A stretch of DNA of 64,000 nt from Ostrinia nubilalis (Eukaryota > Arthropoda > Insecta > Lepidoptera > Crambidae). The stretch covers positions 17,490,154 through 17,554,153 of the forward strand of contig NC_087091.1 in assembly GCF_963855985.1 (NCBI RefSeq), given 5' to 3'. The notes under the pieces were generated by a model. The model did no database searches. It was not told the DNA's origin and saw only the letters and a program-made list of their open reading frames with translations. Each line of letters starts with the position of its first letter. The first letter of the stretch is position 1. A program made the translations under genes and the position numbers. Positions 42,286 through 52,700 of the stretch are shown here, piece by piece.

Positions 42286-42520
42286 AACTAGCTTTCCGCC
42301 CGCGGCTTCGCCCGCGTGGAATTTTGTCTGTCACAGAAAAACTTTATCGCGCGCGTCCCTGTTTCAAAAACCGGGATAAAAACTATCCTATGTTCTTTCC
42401 CGGGACTCAAACTATATCTATGCCAAATTTCATCAAAATCGGTTGCGAGGTTTAAGCGGGAAAGCGTAACAGACAGACAGACAGACAGACAGAGTTACTT
42501 TCGCATTTATAATATTAGTT
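42286..42520 (+). repeat. 'CTAGCTTTCCGCCCGCGGC' repeat with CAGA tail
   Basis: It begins ACTAGCTTTCCGCCCGCGGC and TTCGCCCGCG, continues with AAATTTCATCAAAATCGGTT, and ends in a CAGA microsatellite and TTTATAATATTAGT. This short interspersed family is widespread in Lepidoptera. Partial relatives lie at 21475, 25986, 30725 (mirror) and 35452. Confidence 0.65.
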
Positions 42521-43021
42521 GGGATTGCATGAATTTGCAATTACTTCATTTATTTATTATTCATTTGATTAAATCATACACGTCTCACCTGCATGTAAAT
42601 AATGGTTTTGCAATGAAAAATAAGTTTTTATTATAAACTAATTAATGTACAAAAACGTTTAAATAAAAGTTAAGCGACATCGGCTTTATTATATTACTAC
42701 TAGACCACAAAAGTATAGAATTAAGCATTTTGAATCAATCAAATAGCGTTTTTAATTGTAATAATTGTCTTCCTATTTACTATAACCCAGTTTATTCGAT
42801 AACATACGAATTTTACACACATCTTTGGATATTATTACTATTAAAATGTAACCGCAACTACACCAACAGGATTCAAGTTGCTAGTGGTAGAAAAAAGCGT
42901 GAATACCACCCCCAATCAGGTGGTAACTAATTACTAACAAGCGAATTAATCATCGTGCGAGATAAATCAGACGCGCGTGCCCGCTCCGTGCGGTACTATT
43001 TTGGTAGGCGGAGCAAGTGAA
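42521..43021. other. Upstream region of the secreted-protein gene
   Basis: An AT-rich stretch becomes abruptly GC-rich after about 42955. No other gene is visible. The promoter of the downstream gene probably lies at its right edge. Confidence 0.45.
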
Positions 43022-43043
43022 TCAGTCGAGCGCCAGTCGAGCG
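43022..43043 (+). promoter_or_regulatory. Candidate initiator of the secreted-protein gene
   Basis: TCAGTC at 43022-43027 matches the arthropod initiator (TCAGTY), which would place the start at A43024, 83 bp before the coding ATG. CAGTCGAGCG is repeated at 43023 and 43034. I see no TATA box at the expected distance, as in many insect developmental promoters. Confidence 0.4.
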
Positions 43044-43098
43044 CAGGCGGCCGACGCGTACGGAACGCGAGCGTGACGTGAAGTGTGAACGGACCGCG

Positions 43099-43110
43099 AT
43101 GGCGCGATGA
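43099..43110 (+). promoter_or_regulatory. Three-codon upstream ORF overlapping the start codon
   Basis: ATG GCG CGA TGA ends inside the main start: the last ATGA holds both the main ATG (43107) and the upstream stop. Ribosomes using the first ATG would terminate at the point where reinitiation is needed, so this may damp translation. Confidence 0.5.
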
Positions 43111-43527
43111 GGGCCTGCGGGACGGCGGCGTGGTGCTGGGGCTTGGTCACCGTCGTCGCCTGCGGTCTGGCCGCGCCGCGCCGCCTCTACTGCGAGCGAG
43201 CCGACGTCGCCTGGAGGGCCTACCGGGCCCCCGCGGCCTTCGAGGCCCGCGTGCAGTCCCTCGCTCCGGACGCAGCCACCGTGCAGGTGCGCCGTGTCCT
43301 CCGCCGCCAGGGACACTGGCCGCGGGAGGACTCCGTCATCAGGCTCAAGCTGCCCCCCCAGGAACCCCTCGAGTGCACCGGACGTTTCGAAGTGCCCTTA
43401 CAGAACCGCCGCGACTACATCGTCTTCGCTGAACGGAGAGGCCACGCCGCGGTCGCGCTCGGACCGCCCTTGCGGAAGAAGAAGAATCTGCTCCGGCGCA
43501 TCCGAGCCGTCTACAAGCCGGGCTACA
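43107..43527 (+). CDS. First coding exon of a secreted protein, possibly neuregulin/vein-like
   Basis: This GC-rich frame encodes about 140 residues before a GTGAGT donor at 43528. A hydrophobic signal peptide (CWGLVTVVACGLAA) leads to a cysteine-containing domain: YCERADVAWRAY, FEARVQSLAP, a basic strand (VQVRRVLRRQGHW), SVIRLKLPP and RDYIVFAERRGHAAVALGPP, then a basic KKKNLLRRIRAV segment. The FEARV...YIVFAERR pattern reminds me of the N-terminal domain of insect Vein, an EGFR ligand. This comes from memory of the family style and is tentative. No Ig- or EGF-like exon is visible downstream, so the gene must continue outside the window. Composition and codon use differ sharply from the AT-rich surroundings. 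Confidence 0.75.
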
Positions 43528-44073
43528 GTGAGTGCCTTGTGTTATGTGTTGTGAGCAACGAGCCACATGGTAAGGTACCCCCGATTTTTCTTCTCTCCAT
43601 GTGGTTCAGTTGCATGTCTATTTTTAAGATAGTTCAAAGAAAACCACGCAGACGTTAATAACAAAGCATAAATTACATATACACTGTACACAAATAGAAT
43701 TTAAGATGCCAATAAATTTTACTGGTAGCAAATTTTAATTTGCAAGAGCAGGTGTATGGTGGGAACAAGTAGCTATTACGAGTCCATTTTAGGTGCAGTG
43801 CTCAGGGTTGCCAACCCCGGAACACGATTATTTAATTCATAATTCCTCAATCTAGTTAATTTTCATAAATGTTCTGTACTTAACGGCCAAAAATTACAAC
43901 GCCTTAAATCCAGAACCGAACACAAAATTTACGTTAACACATTTCTGCTTTCCTTAAACCCATTAAAATATACGAAATTGTAAATAACCCTTTCAATTTT
44001 CATAAGATGATCAATAAAAATCAAAATCAATTTGCATAAACCCAAAAGTGCAGCTTCCCCAAAACCCATAATA
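43528..44073. other. Start of the large first intron
   Basis: Intronic sequence up to the retrotransposon insertion. No exon is seen in it. The intron probably reaches the window's right edge or beyond. Confidence 0.5.
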
Positions 44074-44078
44074 TCAAC

Positions 44079-44244
44079 TGTGATAAGAGGCAGTAGATAA
44101 ATAAAATACTGAATGAATTACTGACACTGCATGTTTATTAACCAGCTCCCTCAAGATGCCAAAACAACATGGCCGTCTTTCTTCAGTACCATAGACAATG
44201 AACACAATCATAGACTATTAAAGAAATCCAAAGATGATACAACA
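44079..44244 (-). repeat. 3' LTR of the Gypsy element
   Basis: 166 bp, identical base for base to 48607-48772. It is preceded on the plus strand by the TCAAC duplication. Confidence 0.95.
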
Positions 44245-44256
44245 TCTCCCCTTTTT
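44245..44256 (-). promoter_or_regulatory. Polypurine tract
   Basis: AAAAAGGGGAGA on the minus strand abuts the 3' LTR. It would prime plus-strand DNA synthesis. Confidence 0.85.
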
Positions 44257-44655
44257 AGAAACAGAAATGCTAAGATAAACTTAATACATTAACACAAGTA
44301 TTACGGCTAATGACAATAAATTATGCAGCTAATTTTAAGTTAATATAAGTACACAACTAATACTTCCGTTTTGTTACAGTATACATTTATGTTAAACAGC
44401 AACATACATAACACTAACACAAAATAATACTTTCATGTTTTGTTACAATAAACTTAGGTTAAACAGCAACATTAACCACTATTTTAAGTTTCATAACATA
44501 GCTATTACATTCTATGTACTTAAATAATTGTATTGCCTAGTTACTTGGTTTCAGCCCTACGTAAATAAATACTTGGGTTCAGTGATTTGTTACACTGCTG
44601 AAACCAAGTTTAGGTAGAGGTTTACATCAATTATTTCTATTTTAGTTAAGTTACC
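44257..44655. other. Gypsy 3' untranslated region
   Basis: About 400 bp between the gag-pol stop and the polypurine tract, without a frame. It contains repeats of AACAGCAACAT and a short inverted pair around ACTTGGTTTCAG and CTGAAACCAAGT (about 44540-44610), giving a stem of 12 bp with a loop of about 45 bases. Confidence 0.55.
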
Positions 44656-47600
44656 CTAGTAACACATATAGTCATTTAGATAAGCAGGACGCTTTACAGA
44701 TCTTTTAAGTCTGGTATTATTTTGTTCAAATCCAGTTTCCTCCGAGCTACTAACATTAGAATTAGAAGGATTAACTTCAATGGATTCTGCAGAATCAACA
44801 ATCTGATCCTCAACAGGATTTGTAATATCAGCAGAACCCTTACAATGCTCCTCATCTAAAATTACATTTTTATTTGTGACATACCCTCCTACCGTTGGTG
44901 AAATAGTTTCAGTAGGTGCCAACTTCAAATGCCATCTATTTCTTCTAAATTTCCCTCTTTCAGTATTAATTATATATGATCTAGGTTCCTTACATTTTGA
45001 TGCAACTGTTCCATATATTTTCAAATCAGTAACCCACACTCTATCATTAGTATTCAGTTCTGGCAGATCCCTTGCTCTATGTCTCTTATTGTAATAACAC
45101 CCATTTCTATGTTTCTTTTCCAACATCTTTTGTTTGAATTCTTGACCTAAGACTACTGGGTTATCAAGTTTACTAGATATAATAGGAAGGTTATCTCTAA
45201 GTTTTCGGTTAAACATTAATTCTGCTGGACTATAACCTATCTCAGAAGGGGTGTTTCGATAGATTAGTAAAGCTAGATAAATATCCTTATTTTTTGTTAG
45301 AAGAGACTTTGCAATCTTTACTCCGGATTCGGCTAGACCGTTACTTTGTGCATAGTAGGGACTACTAGTTATAGACTGAAACCCATACTCTTTGGCAAAA
45401 TTATTAAACTTTGTTCTAAATTGTGTACCACAATCTGACCTTACTACCTCTGGAATTCCATACCTAGAAAACATTTCTTTGCATTTAACTATTACACAGT
45501 CTTCAGTCAAATCATGTAGTTTAAATATTTCCAGATATCTAGAGTAATAGTCAACTGCAACTAAATACCAATGGTTTGAAAATTTAAATAAGTCAATTCC
45601 TATTTTCTGCCAGGGTCTATCTGGTGGTGGGTCTAGTACCATGGTCTCTTTATAATTTTGTGATGTTTCTATACAGTTTGAACAAGTCTTAACTTTTTCC
45701 TCAATTTGTTTTGATAGACCTAACCACCAAACGGACTGTTTTGCACGCTCCCTACACCTTGTAATTCCTAAATGTCCTTCATGAATTCTATCTAAGATTT
45801 CTTGTTGCATGTTGTCAGGTATTACAATTCTTGAATTAAACAAAAGAAATTCCCCTTCCACTGAGAAGTTGCCCCGATACTGATAATATGGTTTCAAATT
45901 ACCTAACAGATGTTTTGCAGGCCACCCATGAACTGTAAAGTCTATAATTTGAGTGCATATGTTACAGTTTTTCTGACTGGATTTTATTTTGTATAGAATG
46001 TTCTCTGACACAGTTTCACTGACAAGTGAATTGATATTGAATTGTAACTCCTTTTCCTTATCTGAACTAAGATAAATTGGCAGTGGCTGTCTGGACAGGG
46101 CATCTGCTACTACCAATTCTTTCCCAGGGATATACTTTACTTCATAGTCAAAACGAGTCAACCTTAATCTAAATCTTAAGAGTCGCGGACTAAGGTCATC
46201 AAATGGTTTTGTTTGCAATATTTGCAGCAGAGGTTTGTGGTCAGTTTCTAGTATAATAGGAATACCTAATATATAATCTCTAAATTTCTCAGCTGACCAT
46301 GTCAGAGCCAAGCATTCCTTTTCTATTTGTGCATAATGCTTTTCGGTTTCTGTTAATGTTCTACTAGCATACATCACTACTGATCTTTGGCCTTTTTTAT
46401 CTTCTTGTAATAAAACTGCTCCTAGCCCAAAAGAACTACTATCTGCTGAAATAATTATTTTCATTTCCGGATCAAAATGTGCTAGAGTGGGTGACCTTAG
46501 TAAATTGTCCTTTATAGTTTGGAATGCTTGTCTCTGAAGGTAACCCCAAATAAATAGCCGGTCTTCTTTTAAAAGCTCATGTAATGGTGCAAGGATTTGA
46601 GACTTATTTTGAATGTACCTTCCTACAAAATTAACCATGCCTAAAAATTGTAGTAATTCTTTTTTATTAGACGGATTTTTAAATTCACTAATGGCTTTGA
46701 TTCGGTCTGGATCTACTTTTATTCCTTCTTTGTTAACAATGTGTCCCAAATAACTTACCTCCTTTACCCCAAACACACATTTACTTTTATTAATTGTTAT
46801 CCCTTCATTATGCAATCTTTTTAAAACTTCTCTAAGTACCTGATCATGGGATTCCTTAGTAGGTTCAAAAATCAGAATGTCATCGACATGTATTGCTACG
46901 TTTAGGTCTTTCAGCAGATTTGAGAACTTCATACTGAAATATTCAGGTGCGCAATTAAGTCCAAATGGTAAACGGTTGTATATATACCTACCAAAAGGTG
47001 TAATAATGGTTGTCAGCTTTTTAGACTCCTCATCCAGACGAATTTGATGAAATCCTGAAGTAGCGTCGATTTTAGAGAAATAATTAGCACCTTTCAGTCT
47101 ACTTAATGTATTTTGTACCTTAGGAATTGGATAAACTGGCCTCAAAATATTTTTGTTTACTTGTGTATAGTCACCGCAAATTCTCACTTTATCATTCTTA
47201 AGCACTACCACAATTGGTGACACAAAATCAGTAGGTTCCTCAATTGGACTAATAATACCTAATCTTTGCAATCTATCCAGTTCTTCCTTAACTTTGGGCA
47301 AAAGAGGTATTGATACACTGCGAGGTGTTGCCTGGACATATGACTTAGGATTATTAATTAATTTTATGTGAAACTCATCTTTGAAAACCCCTAACTCATC
47401 AAAGATTTTTGGGAATTCTTTTTCTACTAAAACATTTGAATGTGTGTCACTGATCTGACTTGAATTTGAGATAGCACAAACTTTTAGAATATTCATACTA
47501 TCAATTGATGGCCTGCCTAATATTGCTGTACTAAGATCTTTGATTACATAGACTTTACCTTCATATATCCTGTCCTTATATTGTAATTTCAGTTGCACCG

Positions 47601-48582
47601 TTCCCAGTACATTCAATTTGGTCCCATCTGGCCCTTTTACACTATCACCTGATTTCACCAACGGTAGTTTGGCCTTCACTGCAACATTTTCTGGTATAGC
47701 ACTTATATCTGCTCCTGTATCAATTAAAAAAAATATTTTATCCACAAATTTGTCTGAATTAAATATACAAACATTTAACGTATACTTCCCACCTTGTATC
47801 ATACACACCTCATACTCGTTTGAATCCTCTTTTATAATTTTAACTGCTTTAGACCGACACAATTTAGCAAAGTGTCCCACACGTTTACAATTGTGGCAAG
47901 TTGCTTTTTCCGCGGGACATTTTTCTCTTGGATGTCGCTCCTTCCCACAAAACCAGCAGTTTCCTGTCTTTTTTCTTTTTTCAATTTTCATGAGTTCTGT
48001 CACTTCACCCCTCATTTTCTTAGTTTCTTCCTGCTGTATTTCAGATTGTCTTCCCATTTGTATGGCTTCTTCTAATGTAAGATCTGGTTTGAGTAGCATC
48101 CTGTCGCTTAGACTTTTATCTGCAATACCAACGACAATTCTATCTCTGATAAAATCAGTCTTCAGAACGCCGTATTCACAGTGCTCGGCAAGTCGGTGTA
48201 TTTCAGTGACAAATTCGTCAACCCTTTCGCCTTGTAGTTGCACCCTGGCGTTGAATTTGAATCTTTCATAGATTACATTTCGTTTGGGAGCGAAAAAATC
48301 ATCAAATTTTTTCAATAGCTTAAGGTAGCACATGGCGTCCTCCCCAAACTGCAATATTACGTCTTCTGCCCTTTCTCCCATGCAATAAATGAGGCAATTT
48401 ATCTTTTCTTCGTCGACGTTGTTGTTTTGACCTGTTAAACTCATGTACCTCATAAATCTGGTTTTATACTTCGGCCATTCTTCCGGCACAAAACTGAAAA
48501 TTCCGGGTGGCGTCACCTTGGCTTGGTGGCCTCTTCCACCCTGCTCTGCCTCCTTCATGTCTGATTTATGTTTTTTCTCCAT
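44656..48582 (-). CDS. Gag-Pol polyprotein of the Gypsy element
   Basis: The 1308-residue polyprotein runs in family order. The gag capsid region occupies about 1-200, followed by two CCHC knuckles (C209-C223 and C229-C242). The aspartic protease has DTG at 288-290. Reverse transcriptase has HVDD at 565-568 in the YxDD position. RNase H acidic residues are near D714, E756, D781 and D827. The integrase has a zinc-binding HHCC and the triad around IGID, RSDCGTQF and NGLAE (near 996, 1050 and 1085). No stop or frameshift interrupts it, so gag and pol are made as one product without a programmed shift. It lies antisense to the host exon upstream. Confidence 0.97.
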   Translation of the reverse strand: MEKKHKSDMKEAEQGGRGHQAKVTPPGIFSFVPEEWPKYKTRFMRYMSLTGQNNNVDEEKINCLIYCMGERAEDVILQFGEDAMCYLKLLKKFDDFFAPKRNVIYERFKFNARVQLQGERVDEFVTEIHRLAEHCEYGVLKTDFIRDRIVVGIADKSLSDRMLLKPDLTLEEAIQMGRQSEIQQEETKKMRGEVTELMKIEKRKKTGNCWFCGKERHPREKCPAEKATCHNCKRVGHFAKLCRSKAVKIIKEDSNEYEVCMIQGGKYTLNVCIFNSDKFVDKIFFLIDTGADISAIPENVAVKAKLPLVKSGDSVKGPDGTKLNVLGTVQLKLQYKDRIYEGKVYVIKDLSTAILGRPSIDSMNILKVCAISNSSQISDTHSNVLVEKEFPKIFDELGVFKDEFHIKLINNPKSYVQATPRSVSIPLLPKVKEELDRLQRLGIISPIEEPTDFVSPIVVVLKNDKVRICGDYTQVNKNILRPVYPIPKVQNTLSRLKGANYFSKIDATSGFHQIRLDEESKKLTTIITPFGRYIYNRLPFGLNCAPEYFSMKFSNLLKDLNVAIHVDDILIFEPTKESHDQVLREVLKRLHNEGITINKSKCVFGVKEVSYLGHIVNKEGIKVDPDRIKAISEFKNPSNKKELLQFLGMVNFVGRYIQNKSQILAPLHELLKEDRLFIWGYLQRQAFQTIKDNLLRSPTLAHFDPEMKIIISADSSSFGLGAVLLQEDKKGQRSVVMYASRTLTETEKHYAQIEKECLALTWSAEKFRDYILGIPIILETDHKPLLQILQTKPFDDLSPRLLRFRLRLTRFDYEVKYIPGKELVVADALSRQPLPIYLSSDKEKELQFNINSLVSETVSENILYKIKSSQKNCNICTQIIDFTVHGWPAKHLLGNLKPYYQYRGNFSVEGEFLLFNSRIVIPDNMQQEILDRIHEGHLGITRCRERAKQSVWWLGLSKQIEEKVKTCSNCIETSQNYKETMVLDPPPDRPWQKIGIDLFKFSNHWYLVAVDYYSRYLEIFKLHDLTEDCVIVKCKEMFSRYGIPEVVRSDCGTQFRTKFNNFAKEYGFQSITSSPYYAQSNGLAESGVKIAKSLLTKNKDIYLALLIYRNTPSEIGYSPAELMFNRKLRDNLPIISSKLDNPVVLGQEFKQKMLEKKHRNGCYYNKRHRARDLPELNTNDRVWVTDLKIYGTVASKCKEPRSYIINTERGKFRRNRWHLKLAPTETISPTVGGYVTNKNVILDEEHCKGSADITNPVEDQIVDSAESIEVNPSNSNVSSSEETGFEQNNTRLKRSVKRPAYLNDYMCY

Positions 48583-48588
48583 TTATTA

Positions 48589-48606
48589 CTTTTACCGCTG
48601 CCACCA
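48589..48606 (-). promoter_or_regulatory. Primer-binding site
   Basis: Directly after the 5' LTR the minus strand reads TGGTGGCAGCGGTAAAAG, complementary to a tRNA ending in CCGCTGCCACCA. I cannot name the tRNA with certainty; leucine is my best guess. Confidence 0.75.
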
Positions 48607-48772
48607 TGTGATAAGAGGCAGTAGATAAATAAAATACTGAATGAATTACTGACACTGCATGTTTATTAACCAGCTCCCTCAAGATGCCAAAACAACATGG
48701 CCGTCTTTCTTCAGTACCATAGACAATGAACACAATCATAGACTATTAAAGAAATCCAAAGATGATACAACA
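48607..48772 (-). repeat. 5' LTR of the Gypsy element
   Basis: Identical to 44079-44244. Transcription of the element would begin here and run leftward. Confidence 0.95.
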
Positions 48773-48777
48773 TCAAC

Positions 48778-51700
48778 TCACTCTATCTAAAAAATATTCA
48801 ACATGACATTGCAAAACCCTTCCAAACCCCATAGATCTATCTTGGCAACCCTGGAGTCATAGGGAGTAAGGTGGTTATACACTACAGCGGGCGACTGCAC
48901 GCGCTCATTTATGCACCCCTCGGCTCAGGGGCAAGGAAATAGGAGCTTAGAGGCTATAAATATATATATAAATATAAGTGGCGGATAATAGCAATGGCAG
49001 TTAAGATCCGTATCGTCTTCGGCTTGTGTTGCAACGATTACCGTTAACGCTCAATCGATTTGACAATTTGATCCCGGTGACTAACTATCCGTCCTTAGTC
49101 ACGTACCCTTAATACCCAGTTCTGTTTACTGAATTGTTCGTTAATTTGATAAGCACTCTACATTTACTTTTACTTCTAGATATAACTATTTATTTCAAAA
49201 TCTACAAACTAAAAATGATCTATCTTTATAAACTTATTCAATCATTAAACAACAACATCTACTACACCACTGTATAGGAATACAGGTTTAGGAAGGATCC
49301 TAAACCTAGTTTTTGTTTAGTTGCATTACCAATAACAATTTAAGACCTAACCACTCATAGTTAAAAACCTACATAAAGATTGTAAAAAATATATATTTTT
49401 ACATGACTTAATGATCACATGATATTTATAGGTCAAATGTAACAAAATAGACTTAAAATCACTTATGAAATCAAAAATTATTTTCTAGTCTGTATAATGA
49501 CGAGTTCATTTTAATCGCATAACTAAGCAAAGTTATTTATTAACACAAAGAACATCGAAAATCACCAATTACAAATTACAATCGCTTGATCGACAAATTA
49601 TGCGTAAGAGCAAATCCTTTGCTTCCATTCGTTTCACAATTCCGATTTACGCTGTCCCAAACAAAAGCCCGGAATGTCCCCACGAACCGGGACACCTGGC
49701 AACACTACGCCGGACGGACAGGTCGGAACTGGAGCGTATAATGACGTCACCCATTCAGAGCCGTGCCGAATCCGACCGCTGACAGTGGACTCCCGGTCTA
49801 GACCGACCCACGGTCTTATAGGAATTTAAACTAGAATTTGGAGACAATAAAGTCCAAATTTCACTGTGATGAAGGATTGCATCCACCTGTTCTGTCAATA
49901 GAACCTCTTGATGAGACAGGTGATCAAAATGACTCTACCAACACCTTCTAAGACTACCATTACATACTCCGATACTTAAAGTAAAATGTTGATGATTATT
50001 TTTATGTGTCGTTGTTCCTCATTATGTTTCATCCTTATAAATATTTTCATTATTTTAAAATCAATTTCAATATTCTGCTTCTTATACTGTCATCGAACCA
50101 TATGTAAAAACATTTTGATATTTACTATCCAGTTTATTAATTAAACTTAAACCTTGTGAATAGTAATGCAATGACATTAAGATTAGTAGTATTTTCACTT
50201 TTGTCAGATTCTCTACTACCGCTTTCCTAAATGCTCATAGATACGGGCTATACAAAGCACAGGTCAAATCCATATCTATCTGGGGAAATCAATCTCCACA
50301 TACCCATTATAACTCCGTATCACTGGAAAAGTTTTCCAACCATAGTGCTGCTTCTGTTTACACGACGCTTGAAGCACATTGTTTAATGTTTACCTTCTGG
50401 ATATATCCTCAGTTTTTCCTTTGTTAATGTTCTTTCAATATAGCCTGTAAATCTGTCTCAAAGATTTTGATGTACACACTCAAAACTTTCGCAGCTTTTA
50501 ATGTGATGGCTTGTTTGGACTCGTCACTTATTTGTATGGTGTTTACAAATCTTTGCAATGCCAAAAATTCTGTTTACGATTCATATGAAGACGTTTTGAT
50601 ATGTTTTGTAAATAGGAGTATTCGTAGTATGCATTTTGCGTGGAATTTGCTAAATTAATCGAATTCAGAGTAAACATTGGTATAAGAATAGACATTGCAA
50701 TGAACGTTGGATTGTTCAAAGATTTGACGAGCGATAGCGCTTCCGTATGAAGACATCACATCATTTACAATCCCCCTAAAAGCAAAAGCATTTACAAACA
50801 TGTATATTCTACATTAATCACTAATAGAACGATCTTTTAATTTTCTCAAAGCGTCGTGCGCTGCCGTCACGCCTTGACAGCCGTCCATTATTCCTGCCAT
50901 GGTCCGATGACTCCTGTCCTATTAAAATATTAACATACGTAGTATTATAAATTTTACGATCAGAGTTGTTAAGATTTGAAGATAATACTCAAATAGCACT
51001 AGCAAAGACTAATCTTGAAGATCTAGTTATAAAAGACGCGGTTACGAATGGAAGACGAGCGCGCATATTCTATACCGAAGATTTAATTGTCTCAGTAAAA
51101 AACTTGGCATGATATTGTTTGGTATAAAAGACGGTATGTGCACATCAGATGTTAGCAGCGAGTAGACTTATATTTTAATTAATTTACTACAAAGCACTTA
51201 TATTTTTACAGCATATTTCACGATGTTATTTTAATTAAATCAAATTCTAATCTCGTAAGTTTTCACAGAAGCAGGAACAGCTCGTCAATTTAAATGAATA
51301 GACGTTCGTTTGAATCTACGAGTTGAAAAGTCATAAAAATCATTCATTTTCTGCAAATAGCCCTAGTATAACTTTAACCCCGTCATTGAAAATTGGACCC
51401 GATTTAATCGTTGACGTGTCCCCACTATTCCCAGCAGATCATCTAATTCCAACTTCGGCCATGATCTTTAAACTCCATAATATTCGAACTGAACCCTAGC
51501 TCCGACAATCAATGGCGGTGGCCTTGTAGTGAACATCCGCACCCACCCATGGTGCCCATTGACGCCCGACTAATCGACCCGGCCTGATTGATACCGTGTT
51601 TAACTTTATAGTCATTCAGGCAAATTAGGCATTAGACGAGTGATGAATGACAACTTAGATGCACAGACTAGGACTCATACTGATGATATTCATTAACTAA

Positions 51701-52700
51701 GTAATTAAGATGTCTGTTATTAAGCGTTAATTAAATCAATGTGATATTTCTGTATCTAATACTTAACTTAAAACAATGGCATGATAGTAAACTAAGCTAT
51801 CAATTGATTCTTCACAAAGTATCCTAAAGCACGCACGATGTCTATAGAACACATCGCAATTTTTTTCTTGCCTTCCTTCTTTGGGACAAAATCAGTCATA
51901 GATTTTAACGATCCAGTAAGAATTTCATAAGAAATTTAGCTGAGACTTATTGACGGAAAGACATGCATAAATTACAAGTAGCAATCGTATAAGAGTTGAT
52001 ATTTTTTAAACGTTTACCAAACCCTAAAACATCTTTAAGTTTATTTTGTAATTGATTTGTTCATGAGATTGAACAGAATTTGGTAAAGGCCTCCCTAGTT
52101 AAAATTAAAAATATTTGCGAAATTGGATATCTAAATGGATATCTGATACGCTTGCTATTTTCCCTAATAAGGAAGGAATGTCTAAAATCCTTACATGATT
52201 CCAATATTAATGAGGATGTTAATAACTTACAAGACCCGATCATCACTCATTGGGTTTATTTAATTCAATAGCTTTAATTTGAATTCAAAGAGTCCGATGA
52301 TCGTTTTTGGCTCATCGTCGCGTATCTTTTGATCTAGGTCAATACAAACTGGATTCAGAAGCAAATGTCCCTTGTAAGGCTCGCGATCCATATCCTTAGG
52401 TTCCAATGATTGGTGCAGATCAAATGCCTGGGAGGCTTATGATGATTTCTGGTCACGATGGCGAAACGTTTATTTTCGTTGGAGACATCGTAACTGAGGC
52501 TATCGTATTAGTATCAAAAGTTACTTACGCCATGTTTTGATTCATTATTAATTCCAATAAGATTTCGGATACCTGTCTCTCAATTTGTTAATTAAAGAAA
52601 ATATTACGTAACAAATAATAATGTTACTAAAATAAATTGATATTCTCGATTGATATGGGATTGGAGACCAAATAATGTCGATGTCTTGATAATGCTAAAT
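48778..52700. other. Non-coding stretch, probably intronic
   Basis: No exon or named repeat stands out. A GC-rich patch at 49660-49810 contains CCCGGAATGTCCCC and CGGGACACCTGGCAACACT. It is mostly AT-rich, single-copy-looking DNA. Confidence 0.45.

Larger units (their letters stand above)
44079..48772 (-). mobile_element. Intact Ty3/Gypsy LTR retrotransposon, Mag-like (4,694 bp)
   Basis: Two identical 166-bp LTRs (TG...CA on either strand) bracket a single open gag-pol frame on the minus strand. TCAAC duplications lie at 44074-44078 and 48773-48777. The primer-binding site and polypurine tract are both directly adjacent to their LTRs. There is no env. A short LTR, one fused gag-pol frame and two CCHC knuckles fit the Mag lineage first described from silkworm. 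Intactness and LTR identity mean a very recent insertion. Confidence 0.96.

Noticed and set aside
42470..42495. Possible CRISPR-like short direct repeats
   Set aside because: It is a CAGA microsatellite tail of an interspersed repeat; the genome is eukaryotic.
42996..43566. Several overlapping frames of 73-115 codons on both strands of the GC-rich exon
   Set aside because: High GC lowers stop frequency. Only the 43107 frame has a signal peptide and ends at a proper donor.
47618..48271. 217-codon plus frame opposite the Gypsy gag region
   Set aside because: Antisense shadow of gag-pol with no independent start context or family resemblance.
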